Shown: positions 21,604-32,420 of the stretch, piece after piece
Layout: each line of letters begins with the position of its first letter
Position numbering within the stretch: the stretch's first letter is position 1
Source: Ostrinia nubilalis
Taxonomy: Eukaryota; Arthropoda; Insecta; Lepidoptera; Crambidae
Direction: 5' to 3'
DNA: 64,000 bases
Assembly: GCF_963855985.1 (NCBI RefSeq)
Contig: NC_087118.1
Location: 11,242,501 to 11,306,500, forward strand
Notes under the pieces: model-generated
Databases searched by the model: none
The model's input: the letters and a program-made list of their open reading frames with translations, nothing else
What the model was told of the DNA's origin: nothing
Position numbers and translations under genes: made by a program

Positions 21604-22167
21604 TCTATTTTTTTAAATAGAATATTTTCAGTGTTCTGGAAATTGTTTTCATCATGGTTTTTATTAGTGTTTGCTTTTTATCTAAGCGGCGAAACGAAAC
21701 GTCTTGCGATGTCAATGACTCGCGGCTGTCAGTTGAGCTGTCAAATCACTTTGGAATTTTGGTCGATCTTGCGCAACCGCAATTTTATTATTTTCGGGAA
21801 TGTAATTCCTTGTATTTCAAATCGGGTGATGCAAAATGCATCCACGATAATTTCTTGATGAATAAATAAAAATAACACACATGAGGTAAGTTCCCGTCGG
21901 AGAATTTATTTATTTTTCGTGATTGATATTTTTCGTATTCCAGTACGTGGTATTTCATGTGATCGTTTCTTTCAGAAATTCCCTAAATGCTATTGTGGAT
22001 GAGGGTTGGGTTGCTGAAGACTGCGAGTGAAGCTCAAATTAGCGAACAGTCTTTGTAAGTATTTGTTTCCCATTGCGGGTTTTTTCATAACCTAATGCCA
22101 CGTTCCACATGTGATGCTGACACTCGTATTTTTCGTTTCAGATGCGGGATTTCATTTTTATAGACAT
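21604..22167 (+). other. Stretch with exon-like splice signals, unassigned
   Basis: Several consensus splice sites occur close together: ATGAG/GTAAGT near 21882, TATTCCAG near 21943, TTTCTTTCAG near 21975, TCTTT/GTAAGT near 22054 and TTTCGTTTCAG near 22140. They bracket short GC-richer blocks. A 5' part of a transposon or a non-coding host exon set is possible. No protein is recognised. The block ends in GACAT (22163-22167), the target duplication of LARD-2. Confidence 0.35.
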
Positions 22168-22331
22168 TGTGGTGTACTACTACACAAATAAAGAGTGTGC
22201 GCTATGGCAACACTGACTAGTACGGCGCGGTGGGGAGTCAGTCGTAGTCGGGCCGCCACACGGGACGGACGTCAGTGCTTGCACTAGCTTACACAGTGAA
22301 CATATACCAGTGTTTTATTTAAGACACCACA
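22168..22331 (+). repeat. 5' LTR of LARD-2
   Basis: 164 bp. It contains an AATAAA (22186-22191) and a GC-rich middle. The end is followed by A and then the primer site. Confidence 0.92.
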
Positions 22332-22332
22332 A

Positions 22333-22344
22333 TGGCGACGAGGA
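22333..22344 (+). promoter_or_regulatory. Probable primer-binding site of LARD-2
   Basis: TGGCGACGAGGA starts one base after the LTR and is close to the TGGCGAACGAGG of gypsy-1. The overlapping ATGGCGACGAGGATAAAA is followed by GTGAGT, a good splice donor, so a very short first exon is conceivable. Confidence 0.6.
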
Positions 22345-22983
22345 TAAAAGTGAGTAATTAATAATTTTAATGATTATATACCCAAAAAATTAAATAAAAT
22401 AAAAGGGAGGTAGCTACAATCATTACATTTACAGAATGTACATTCAGTCTATTTGCCGATTATTATTTATCAAAATCATTATTATTATCGACATCAATTA
22501 ATATTTAATTTTACAAACAATACCAAACCTACAAACCCAAAGTAATATTGATTTTGATTTTGTTGCGCGTACGCATGAGTCACAGATGTTATGTTGGTTA
22601 ACAAACTCGTTACCTACCAAAAGTCACTTGTTATTCTATGATAATTAGTCTTGTTAAAACTAAATCATCTAAGATCATTTGAGCCAAACTGACGCAGACA
22701 GAATATGTCTGCCTGCCAGTTGAAGGGTACCTATTTTAAACTGTAATTTGCAATGCCACTGAGACTAGTTTTGATCATTATGCCTTATCGAACTAAATAA
22801 TTTATATTATTAGGATGATTGTATTTCTGAACGAATTAAATTGTTTCACTACAATGAAATATACGTAATACGAGTAGGTTACCTCCTGTTTACATCAATG
22901 CTACCTATAAAACGAGACAAGATAGTGTATTGTCAAGAAATTATGATAATCTGATTGGGTATATAATCTTAAATAATAAATAA

Positions 22984-23098
22984 AGCAAGTAGTGAATTGC
23001 TAATATAGAATAATAAACAAAACAAGTAGAGAATTGCTAATATGGAATAATAAACAAAGCAAGTAGTGAATTGTTAATATGGAATAATAAACAAACTT
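22984..23098. repeat. Tandem repeat, about 42 bp, three copies
   Basis: The unit contains AAGTAGTGAATTGCTAATAT and AATAATAAACAAA. Copies differ at a few bases. From 23099 to 26053 I see no supported gene. Within it, near 23125, GTGTTCTATTCCCGCC resembles a weak B box. Confidence 0.75.
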
Positions 23099-26053
23099 CA
23101 TTTTAACACCAATTTCACGTACGTGTGAGGGCGCGTGTTCTATTCCCGCCCGCACTGAAATTAAGTATTTAGTGATAAATAATGAACTCGGAGACTGTTA
23201 ATAACACCAAGTATCAATGAGTTATTAAATCAAGTATCAGTGTATTATTGAAGAGTTTTAGTACAAAGTATCAGTCTGTTATTAAAGAGTTCCATACAAC
23301 GACACGAGACAAGATAATAATTTATTGACACATAGAAAATATTCAAAAATGAAAGTTGTGAAATTCATAAGTAGTCTAAAAGTATATCTATCCTCCTGCT
23401 ATCGTTGTGTGTTTGAGTTTCATGAAATAATTGCACCATAATATAGGTTTATTATGGTGGCTGAAAATGATAGATTTATTATAGTAAAGTATATATATTT
23501 ATTTACTTTAAATGCAAGTGAGCTTACGGATTACAGAAATTACATATTCATATTCATTTAATTATTTGCACACTAAGTGTTTAAAAAGGTCTTAAAACTA
23601 AGTCTGTACAAACATCAAATATTAGTAAGTACCTACTTATATCTATTTAAGGTTAGTAGACAAAACATTATCATAATTTATTACAAAGTACCTACTCCAA
23701 CGAACTGACATGACCCGAGACAAAATAATATTTTAAACTTTCATTATGTTAGGATGATTTCCCGTCAAAAAAATAAAAGAAAATATTTACAAGGTAGGAA
23801 TCTACAGTACCTACTGTATCACGCGCACAAGTGATAGGTTGTCACTGATCTCTGTCAAATTAGAAGTAATATGGTAGACGTCAACAGTGTGACGGTGAGC
23901 CAGTGAATCGTGCATACGGCACTCATTATGGTAGTATAGAAGTACAGCGTTCCCATAATCATCAATTTCTCGACATTGCAACCAATCTGTGCTTGATTCT
24001 GAGTACAATTAAGAATCGGTATTGTCAGACAAACCAAAGTAAAAAATATAAAATAAATGTCGTTTATCTACCTAGATCCCACTAAAAAAAAAACTAATCG
24101 GAACACCTGTTTACTGTGTTAAATGTGAACTAGAGGACGGTACACAAGTCGTACTCCATTTTGGAAAAGTCAAACCAAATTGTTTATGCAGTTGACACAG
24201 CGCTGTACCTATCGTTGGTCAGATGTAGATGTATAGCGTCTGACAAATATGGTGATTGCATTGAATTTTAAGACATCAAATTATTCTTCTTCTTGTTGTG
24301 TCCACAACAAACCTATACAGTGTCAGCCCGGAGCTCCGCTTCAGGAGTGGTGTTGTCGGTAGTATACATTGAATCTTCCCGCGTGCAGTTGATTGGGCGC
24401 GCGGGGCGCGTCATCATGTGTTCCATCGACTGGGGAACACAGCCACATTTTCACTCCAAGTTTGAGCCATCCAGGAATCTTATTATTACCCGATGGGAAG
24501 TTATTCCTTGGCACTTTGCCGTATTCCTTGAGTTTATGTATGCAACATCTTATTTCACATCACAGCATTTTGTCACAGTCACATTTCACATTATTTCAAG
24601 AAAGAAAGAAAAGTGTTGTAACTTTAATAACACGTCTAAAGCTGGCAAGCAACTAAATCGCTGATATTGTATGGATCATACCTACCTAAGTAGTGTAGTG
24701 TTCTATAATTTGTATAAATTACCTCAATGGTTATCACCAATCAATCACCAAGGGTACATTATCAAAGGTACAAAGGCGTATAAAAGGCAGGGTTGTAATA
24801 GTCATTTTGCATAGCCAGGGATAAAGCCGATACTATATATTATTAGCCATCATGTGGAACGATTATAAACAAGCGATCTTCATCACAATAACTATTATCG
24901 AAAAATGGCAGTTGTTCCTTGGCACTGATGTTCGTTTTGTATATTGAAAAATACAACTGATAACCACTTAGTAGCAGGGGTGCGATAATCACTAGCATGC
25001 ACAAAATGATTAATTATCGACCGGTGCTAATAAATAATCAACGTTGTAAATCAAAATTGCTAGTCGTGGAAGGACGTGATATATGTGGGAATAAAAAAGG
25101 GGTGGAAATTAATTGTGAAATGTTTGTATAATATATATATTATTATATATTGCGATTGGAAAGGAAATCGTTAACTTAGACAATAATTTACAGTTATTTT
25201 GACTAATAACTACACTACTGAATCAACTTTGATGAAAATGAATGTTTTGAGATAGGTACATACCTCTTCGCTCAGCAACCACTGAAAACTAGCGTTGTAG
25301 TGCTACGCACTGCAGCATTATGCTGAGTGGAAGCCCTTTTGGCATTATTACCAAATTAATTTATACGCTGTCCAAATTTGTAATTTGCTGTTTTAATGTG
25401 CCAAATAAATGTACCTATATTATTTCTTCTTAAGAATAAAGAAGTCAATATAATTGAGAAATGTGATCAGCCTTGTCAGCAAATTAAATTAAGTCAAATC
25501 TAATCAAATATTTTATTAGCAGAACCAATGTCACGATAATACAGGTATCCAGTATCTGAGTCAGTTTCAATAATAATGTTCTACCGCGGATGATACCGTT
25601 AGACATATTATAATATACAGACAAACTTTACAGACATTCGTACACTTAGCCTAATAAAACAAAAATATATGCCTATCCTAAGTGAATATTATGTTGCTAT
25701 GCGAATAATACAATATTACATTATTACGAAAAAAAGATTGCTGTTCATTTAATTTTTCCCTGCTAAAATTTGAGAACGGCTGCACCGATTTGGATGCTTT
25801 TGGTTTTGATGTGTTTGACATAGTCCAGTGACGCCTTAAATGGGAAAACAATATGGGTCTAGAACCAGTGATGATTCGATGAAAATCGAAACGCTCTCGG
25901 TGCCGGTGGTGGTTTGGGAAACCAATCACTACCAAAATGGTTATAAAACCTGTAATGTTTGATGAAAATTGAAAGGCACGCGGTGCCGGTCGTTTGGAAA
26001 ATCAAACGCTACCAAAATGATATTACTTAATATTATACATACAATATAATATA

Positions 26054-28711
26054 CAGGGTCCTTCTAAACTAGCTACATTCCTTTTAATGGGGGCATCTAT
26101 ACGGTACACTGAACAAGTTCACCAAATTTGAGTATGTGTTTTATAATGATTTTACAAAGTTACATTTTCTAACAAAAATAAAAATTCATTTCGTCTTACA
26201 TAATGGAACATGCTGTATTTTTTACTCACACAACAAAGCTGTAGTGTATTCATTCTGCACAGGAACACGAGACACAACACACACAACGCTCACTACCACT
26301 GCACACTTTTTTGTTGTTTACACTCACGTCATAACAACTCACAGCAGTCGTCACAGCTGATAGCCGATTAGCTGATCGACTGATTGGGCGAGCTATCACT
26401 TCAATGTTGCAGGCCTACTCTCATATCGTTGTCTATCCTTATTATCTTATGTTAATCACAGTAAAACGGATTCACGATACCATCGAAAAATCAACCAGCA
26501 AAGGCCATGATTTTTAAGGCGCGTCTTAGTAAATTTATTTGCATTTGTGCACCAGTGCGTCATAGTTCACTTCACGAGCACTACAAAACGCACCTTCACA
26601 CAAGAAAGCTAGTCAAAAACTGAATTAAATCAAAGCGCACGCGCCGACAAATGCCGACAAGCCACCCGCCCTTTGTTGACACAAAGACGCCGACGCCGCC
26701 AAAGCAAGAGCCGAAAAGTTGGCTTAGGCGTACAGTCGACCACAAAGAAACTTATTTGTTTATTATTTTATCTGCTTGCGTTCGATTTCAATTGATTCGA
26801 ATCTAAATTGTGGTGTTGAGTATTTCATGGTAAAATATCCTATAACAGATAATAATTAAAAAATAATCAAACTTATTGTTTTGTGAAGGTAATTCAATGG
26901 CGTAGTCAATTATTTAGAAACATTAAATTAGACTATTGAAGCAAATAAAACTCTTCAATTTGTTTGTATTGATATTCCATTTATCCTAAATCAAAGTCCA
27001 TTCTTAAATTAATCGTTAATGTCATCATTTCTATTACAATAGAAAAGTAGATGAGGTAGGTACCTAATTAGTTAAATAAAATTTCCGAATCATTTCCGTT
27101 CCAACTTGGTATTTATTTATGACCTATCTTATGTACCTGTGATTTAACAACAAACACAATTTTAATTTGAATAGTAAAAAAAAGTTTTTTGCATTTCTTA
27201 ATTTTATTTTGCTGACTGTACATTGCGCTAGCCGGCGGCCGGCGGCACGTGTCTAAAGGCGGCGGCAAGTTCGTTTGCTGCGCTGGCTAGTGTTGTCCGA
27301 TACGACACTCGAGTCTTGGAATCGTACTTATTAAAAGTTTGAAGAAAATAAAATAGCAATGAATTAAGACTGTGTGTTTATTATTTTATTGGACCGTTTT
27401 AACTTTTTGATTACGAAAATCGTCAGTCTTTAGATGGATACTTCTGATTCGATTATTTGCGTTTAATGCAATTTTATTGATATTACATTTGTATTGTGCG
27501 ATTTATTTTATTTTCAATCAGGATATAACATACGGATGATGATATGAAATCACTCATTATTGCCTATTAGTATACACCAACTCAAGTTCATGTCGTGATT
27601 CAGTCCAGCTTAAAGAACTTAAAATACTCGAAAGGATTCGGAAGACTCAATGATTCAAGTGACTAACGAGTCCTAGTCATAAAAATAAACTCAAGTCTCG
27701 AAATAAAGACTTTTAAGACTCGAGGTTCTTACAACACTAGCGCGGTCGGCTATTGTGTGGCTATTGTGAGGGACGGCTGTCTTTGATACCGCCGACTCCG
27801 CCACGCATAACTAAGGATGTCAACTCCAAAATTCTTTCTAATCTTAACAATAATAAAACTATCATTATTTACTTTTATAAATTTATTTTTTTGTTTCTAC
27901 GATGATTTTAATTATTATTATTTCAGTTTAAAATTGATAGTTGGGAACAATTATTTACTTCGGAATACTAAAGACTGCCGATAATCACAGGTAGATAATT
28001 CGATAGCGTTTAGTTTCTGCTATGATCGAGTCAATTACGAATCACATTTTTAATTTGCTAAGTGGATATTAAGCGATTAAAATTAACATGAAAAATGTGC
28101 CTGCATTAACGTAATAATAACCGTAATTCTAAATTTCATAGTCATGGTAACTATCCCATTTGTGTATGGCATAAAAATAAGTCATTGATTTCGGCAACTA
28201 ACTTTTTTGCTTCGTTTCGTTGCTACGTTTGAAATAAAAGATTTTTGCAAGCGCAAAGGTATTTTAACGAACTTTTGAATAAACATCATTCCATTATGGC
28301 CACTAAATAAGTACTTACCACATAAGATTTTTTTATGTTACCAAAAATAAATAAACTTTAATTTTCTCCTTAATTTAATCCTTAAATAACTAGTAGTAGC
28401 CCTAGAATAGCTTGTGTGGCGCCGCCCGCCGGTCCGTCGTCCGGCGGCACTCTTGTGTTCGCGGCCAGTGGCCCAACGGCAGCACAAGCGCAATGGCGGC
28501 CATTACGTAATCTAGTGTGCGTGCGGATCTTTGTCAGTGTAGTAGTGAATCAGCTGAACAGGGTGTTGTATTGGGTTGATAAGAAATGAAGTTGTTTCCT
28601 TATTTATCTCCGAAACTAGCCTGAATTTTTGGCTCAAACTTTGGGAACGTATTCAGTGTGACGTATACATGCTCCCATTAAACGGAACGTAGCTGATTTA
28701 GAAGGACCCTA
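26054..28711. mobile_element. Element with terminal inverted repeats, nested in LARD-2
   Basis: The left end CAGGGTCCTTCTAAA...GCTAC is mirrored at the right end by GTAGC...TTTAGAAGGACCCTA, with about 70 bp of imperfect inverted similarity. TATA flanks both sides (26050-26053 and 28712-28715), a possible target duplication. The 2.66-kb interior has no long frame, but GC-rich patches (26640-26720, 27225-27290 and 28420-28500) stand out and could be captured gene pieces. The superfamily is not assigned. Confidence 0.6.
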
Positions 28712-29189
28712 TATAGCCTGACAGATCATTTTAGTTTCGAAAAAAATAGACATTTATAACTTCAAGTCTCATACATCATAATTATGTCTAAAAAAATGCA
28801 TATAACAACGATAGGAATTCATTAACTCGGTAGCATACAAATAATGAACGTTGAAAATAATTGTGTAATTATTCAACAGCGTTGTTATTCACTCGTAAGT
28901 GTCATTTATTGAGAAATTCAACAACATATTGAAACCTTGTCAGCAAGCCTGTCAGTGAGACAGTAGCTTCACAGTTCATATTTCATGGCAAAATAAAGAC
29001 AAGTCTATGAAAAAGTGTGAGTGATGTGCCTGCCTACAAATTTCAGATTACATAAGATTAACCTGTGGGAGTAGTGAACGCACTATATTTTGTGCCACAA
29101 ACTGTATAAATGTAAATGATCCGAATATGATAACTATCTTCGCTCGCTCGCATCAATATATTATGTATAAAATACTAGTAAAGCCTTTA

Positions 29190-29280
29190 AAAGCGGCCCA
29201 CAGAGGTGACTGAGTTTCTTGCGCTGCTTCTTCTCAGCACTGGCCCACTTACTGTTCCGAAGCAGTGGTAGATGAAACTT
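29190..29280. repeat. Interspersed repeat fragment
   Basis: CAGAGGTGACTGAGTTTCTT and GCTGCTTCTTCTCAGCACTG look like a fragment of a widespread lepidopteran repeat. Boundaries and class are not clear. Confidence 0.35.
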
Positions 29281-29311
29281 TATTTTTATTGTATTTTAAC
29301 TAGATCAGCTG

Positions 29312-29422
29312 AGCTAGGATGCGCACCCTGATGGAATCTTTCCATGATTTTAGACAACAGACGTATGGGCTTATCATTCAAAGTTTATAAAAAGTTTATC
29401 ATGGCGCGCATCCTAGGCCTCC
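29312..29422. repeat. Small element with GCTAGGATGCGC inverted ends
   Basis: GAGCTAGGATGCGCACC near 29310 faces GCGCGCATCCTAGGCCTC near 29404. It may be a MITE of about 110 bp. Confidence 0.45.
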
Positions 29423-29605
29423 ACTAAGGAAATTAAAATTGTAAGAAAAATAATTGACATATTAATTTGAGATACCTACCTATCTTGTGGGAAATTCGTA
29501 ATGTAATAAGTAGACACACCTACTATTTATTAACTTATTTGAGGTCAAATAATAATGTGTTGTGATGTTTGAGTCTAATATTTTATTTGATAAATTGGCT
29601 ATTTT

Positions 29606-29925
29606 GTCCAAAGATGGTTGAATATTAATTTAACCTTTTGATTGTTTCAATTTAATTTAAAGGAAGATGTGTAACGTGTCAGGAAATTGAATAAGCAAAA
29701 TATTTATGTGTAATTTGTAAGCTCATAGAAAGTACTTACTAATTAAGTATTACAGATCATTAATGGGCTATTGTCCAAAGATGGTTGAATATTTTGACCT
29801 TTTGACTTGTTTCAATTTAATTGAAAGGAAGATGAATAACGTGTCAGGAAATTGAATAAGCAAAATATTTGTGTATAATTTGTAAGCTTATAGAAAGTAC
29901 CTACTTACTAGTTATTACAAACCAA
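29606..29925. repeat. Direct duplication of about 160 bp
   Basis: Two copies begin GTCCAAAGATGGTTGAATAT (about 29607 and 29772) and continue through GGAAATTGAATAAGC and TAGAAAGTAC with small differences. Confidence 0.85.
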
Positions 29926-29983
29926 TGTACTTTAATTTAGTAGTAGTATTAATTATAATATAGCTTGTCTCGAATCAAATAAA

Positions 29984-29995
29984 ATAAGGAAGAGA
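29984..29995 (+). promoter_or_regulatory. Polypurine tract of LARD-2
   Basis: The A/G-only run AATAAGGAAGAGA directly precedes the 3' LTR, as needed for second-strand priming. Confidence 0.6.
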
Positions 29996-30159
29996 TGTGG
30001 TGTACTACTACACAAATAAAGAGTGTGCGCTATGGCAACACTGACTAGTACGGCGCGGTGGGGAGTCAGTCGTAGTCGGGCCGCCACACGGGACGGACGT
30101 CAGTGCTTGCACTAGCTTACACAGTGAACATATACCAGTGTTTTATTTAAGACACCACA
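29996..30159 (+). repeat. 3' LTR of LARD-2
   Basis: 164 bp, with no difference from 22168-22331 seen by eye. It is followed by GACAT. Confidence 0.92.
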
Positions 30160-30897
30160 GACATTATTTTATAGACATTTCATATTCTAGATATTTCAAT
30201 ATTTCATATTGATTTCTTATCATTTCGTATAAATTATTTCTCCTTTCTAAACTGCTGATCTCTTCGCATTTCCTCCTTGTCATCAAACCTCTGTCTCTGC
30301 AAGAGTGTGAACGCTTTCCTGCCGAGGAGATGCAAGAGCTTCATCTGGCACTGTGCGCTTGAGGCCGTGGAGGACGCTGCTTGTAGCCTAAAAGTGTGCG
30401 AGACCCGTTGGACCCCGGAAGAAGAGAGGAACGTTCAGGGTAACGGCTTATAACCGCATGGCTTCCAAGGTACCCACTTTTCCATCCTTCAAGTAGGAGT
30501 CCTTCCGACCTGACATCGCGCAGTTATCTTAACTAGTAGAGTCTTTTAATATTTAGGCTGAGTTTTAAGAAATTTGTAGTGGCAATAATATTCACCAAAC
30601 CGAACCTAATTAACGACCCTGAATCCCTTGAGATTGGCACTATCTATTACAGTAGTTATAATATCTTAATTGTTAACTAGTATAAGAGTTTACTAGATAA
30701 AATAAATTGTGTCAATTGAGAGGGAGCTGTTTTTCATTTACATTTTTTAATTTCATACAAGGAACGGTAACTTTTATAAATTTCTGCAAGCCGGACAACC
30801 TCATTTTCACGTGCAGACAACTCACCATCTTCTCAGTCTGCACCGGTGGCGGTTCAATTCCAGTCACCAAGCCGCCAGGAAAAAATCCTTTCTTGCA
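30160..30897. other. Unassigned right shoulder of the composite insertion
   Basis: It joins 21604-22167 once LARD-2 is removed. A GC-richer block (30290-30475) is open for about 45 codons (contains CETRWTPEEERNVQGNGL, then stop) and is followed by AAGGTACC. A frame entering the protease from 30846 begins in this foreign DNA. No family is recognised. Confidence 0.35.
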
Positions 30898-31872
30898 AAG
30901 TAGACACAGGTTCGGCATTATCATGTATTAGCGATAAAGAATATAGACAAAATTTCACTAATTTCACGTTAAAAGAATGTAATTTAACTTTAAAATTTTA
31001 CAATGGTTTAAAAGCGAAACCCCTAGGGGTTTTTGAAGTAAATGTTACCTACGGCAAAGTAACAAAATTATTAGATCTTTATGTAATTCAGAACGGCGCA
31101 ACAAATTTATTAGGTCGCCAGTGGTTAGCAGAGTTAAACATACCTATACCAAAAATATCAATTTCCACCGAAACAACTTTTAATAACATTGAAAATGTAG
31201 ATAGTGATAAAATAATAAAGGATATGTTTTGTAGGTACAAGGAGCTATTTAATGAAGAGCTAGGGAAGTTCTCCGGTGGGCGGGCCCGGCTCCGCGTGGG
31301 CGCGGGCGCCCGCTGCCGTACGCGCTGCGCGAGCGCGTGGACGCCGAGCTGGACGCCATGCTGCGCGCCGGCATCATCGAGCCCGTCGACCACTCCGACT
31401 GGGCCACGCCACTGGTGATTGTGCATAAGCCTGATGGATCGCTTCGCCTATGCGCCGATTATAAGGTCACATTGAATCAAGCCCTGCTCGTTGACAAATT
31501 TCCTGTTCCAAAGATAGAGGATGTATTTTCTAAAATTAGCGGTAGTCAATATTTTTCGAAATTAGATTTATCGCAAGCTTACAACCAGGTGCTTTTAGAT
31601 GATGAGTCAACTCAGTTAACTGTGATAAATACACATCGAGGACTTTTTAAATATAATAGATTAGTCTATGGTCTAGCTTCCAGTCCGGGAATTTTTCAAA
31701 GATTGATGAATGAATTGTTAAAAAACGTACCTAATGTTAGCTATTTTTAGACGATATTTTAATCAGCACACCTACCCTTGAGCAAAATATAAAAACGGTA
31801 AATATTGTTTTAGAAATTTTGCAAAAATATGGTTTAAAAGTTAAAAAGCAAAAATGTTCTTTTTTTTCAAAT
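30898..31872 (+). pseudogene. pol: Protease and reverse transcriptase of gypsy-1 (frameshifted)
   Basis: The aspartic protease motif DTGSALS is at 30903, followed by the LLGRQWL region near 31112. The RT domain begins near 31340: GIIEPVDHSDWATPL, KPDGSLRLCADY, LDLSQAYNQVLL, YGLASSPGIFQ. A frame change lies in the GC-rich stretch around 31313. A second frameshift, a missing T in a T run at 31743-31748, falls inside the YxDD catalytic box and creates a stop. The RT C-terminal part continues to 31872, where the Pao element landed, with CAAAT duplicated. Two breaks make this copy inactive. Confidence 0.88.
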
Positions 31873-32051
31873 TGTTCAATACGGAACATAAAAATTAAAA
31901 AAGTTAAAAATATTGTCTATGATTAGATTGGTCTTTACTCTATGCTCTCTCTTCTATTTTGAAGCGCAGCGCAGCCATATTGTGTGCATTTATAAATTGG
32001 TTTCAATAAATCAAAATTTGCTATAAAATACTCCGCCTGTTTTATTTAACA
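31873..32051 (+). repeat. 5' LTR of the BEL/Pao element
   Basis: 179 bp. The end (CCGCCTGTTTTATTTAACA) and the bases after it (GGCGG) form a short palindrome, CCGCCTGT / ACAGGCGG. Confidence 0.95.
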
Positions 32052-32060
32052 GGCGGAAAA

Positions 32061-32073
32061 TGGTCCTTCGAGC
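32061..32073 (+). promoter_or_regulatory. Primer-binding site of the BEL/Pao element
   Basis: TGGTCCTTCGAGC lies nine bases after the LTR. This type of TGGTCCT...GAGC site is typical of insect BEL/Pao elements. The leader to 32420 holds no other feature. Confidence 0.65.
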
Positions 32074-32420
32074 TATACAATAACCTGTGAGTGTTTTCGT
32101 TCGTCTTTACTGCGGATCGGCGATAATTTCGGTCTATAAGCCGGAACCGGTCACGTGCCAGCGAGCGTCCCTACATCGAGAATTCTATAAATTCTCGCGT
32201 CTACGACAATATCTTCGTGCTACAAGAGCCCAGGGTCATTTTTGGAGCAACCCCGTGCGACACCCCGGCCTGGGAGGCAGGGGTCACCGGCGACAAAATC
32301 ACTTGGCGGAAATTCGCGGCGTGGGTGCTGCCGGGTGCCGGCCATATTCGTCAAAAGTGCAAGTGTTTGTGTGTTTTTATCAAGTGGTTCTACTAAGTGC
32401 GGTGTTTACGTTTCGTTATT

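Larger units (their letters stand above)
22168..30159 (+). mobile_element. Large LTR element without working genes (LARD-2)
   Basis: Two 164-bp LTRs (22168-22331 and 29996-30159) begin TGTGGTGTAC and end GACACCACA. They look identical by eye and are flanked by the 5-bp duplication GACAT (22163-22167 and 30160-30164). A TGG-type primer site and a purine tract are in place. The 7.7-kb interior has no gag or pol motif that I can see. It includes a nested element with inverted ends (26054-28711) and two tandem duplications. This is a recent insertion of a gene-less element, moved by proteins made elsewhere. Confidence 0.87.
9434..30897. other. 21.5-kb composite insertion splitting gag from protease
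   Basis: Gypsy-1 coding sequence stops after AAGT (9430-9433) and resumes with AAGT (30898-30901), so AAGT may be a target duplication. The insert starts TG and ends CA, yet no direct repeat connects its two ends, so it is not a simple LTR element. It contains MITEs, a satellite, LINE tails and two large LTR elements (12649-18925 and 22168-30159), each with its own target duplication. The identity of the first element to land here is unresolved. Confidence 0.6.

Noticed and set aside
24293..24664. 123-codon open frame in LARD-2
   Set aside because: No recognised motif, an overlapping frame of similar length, and no matching neighbour; chance is more likely.
9434..30897. The insert as one LTR retrotransposon (TG...CA, AAGT duplication)
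   Set aside because: No direct repeat connects the first few hundred bases with the last few hundred, so an LTR pair is not supported.
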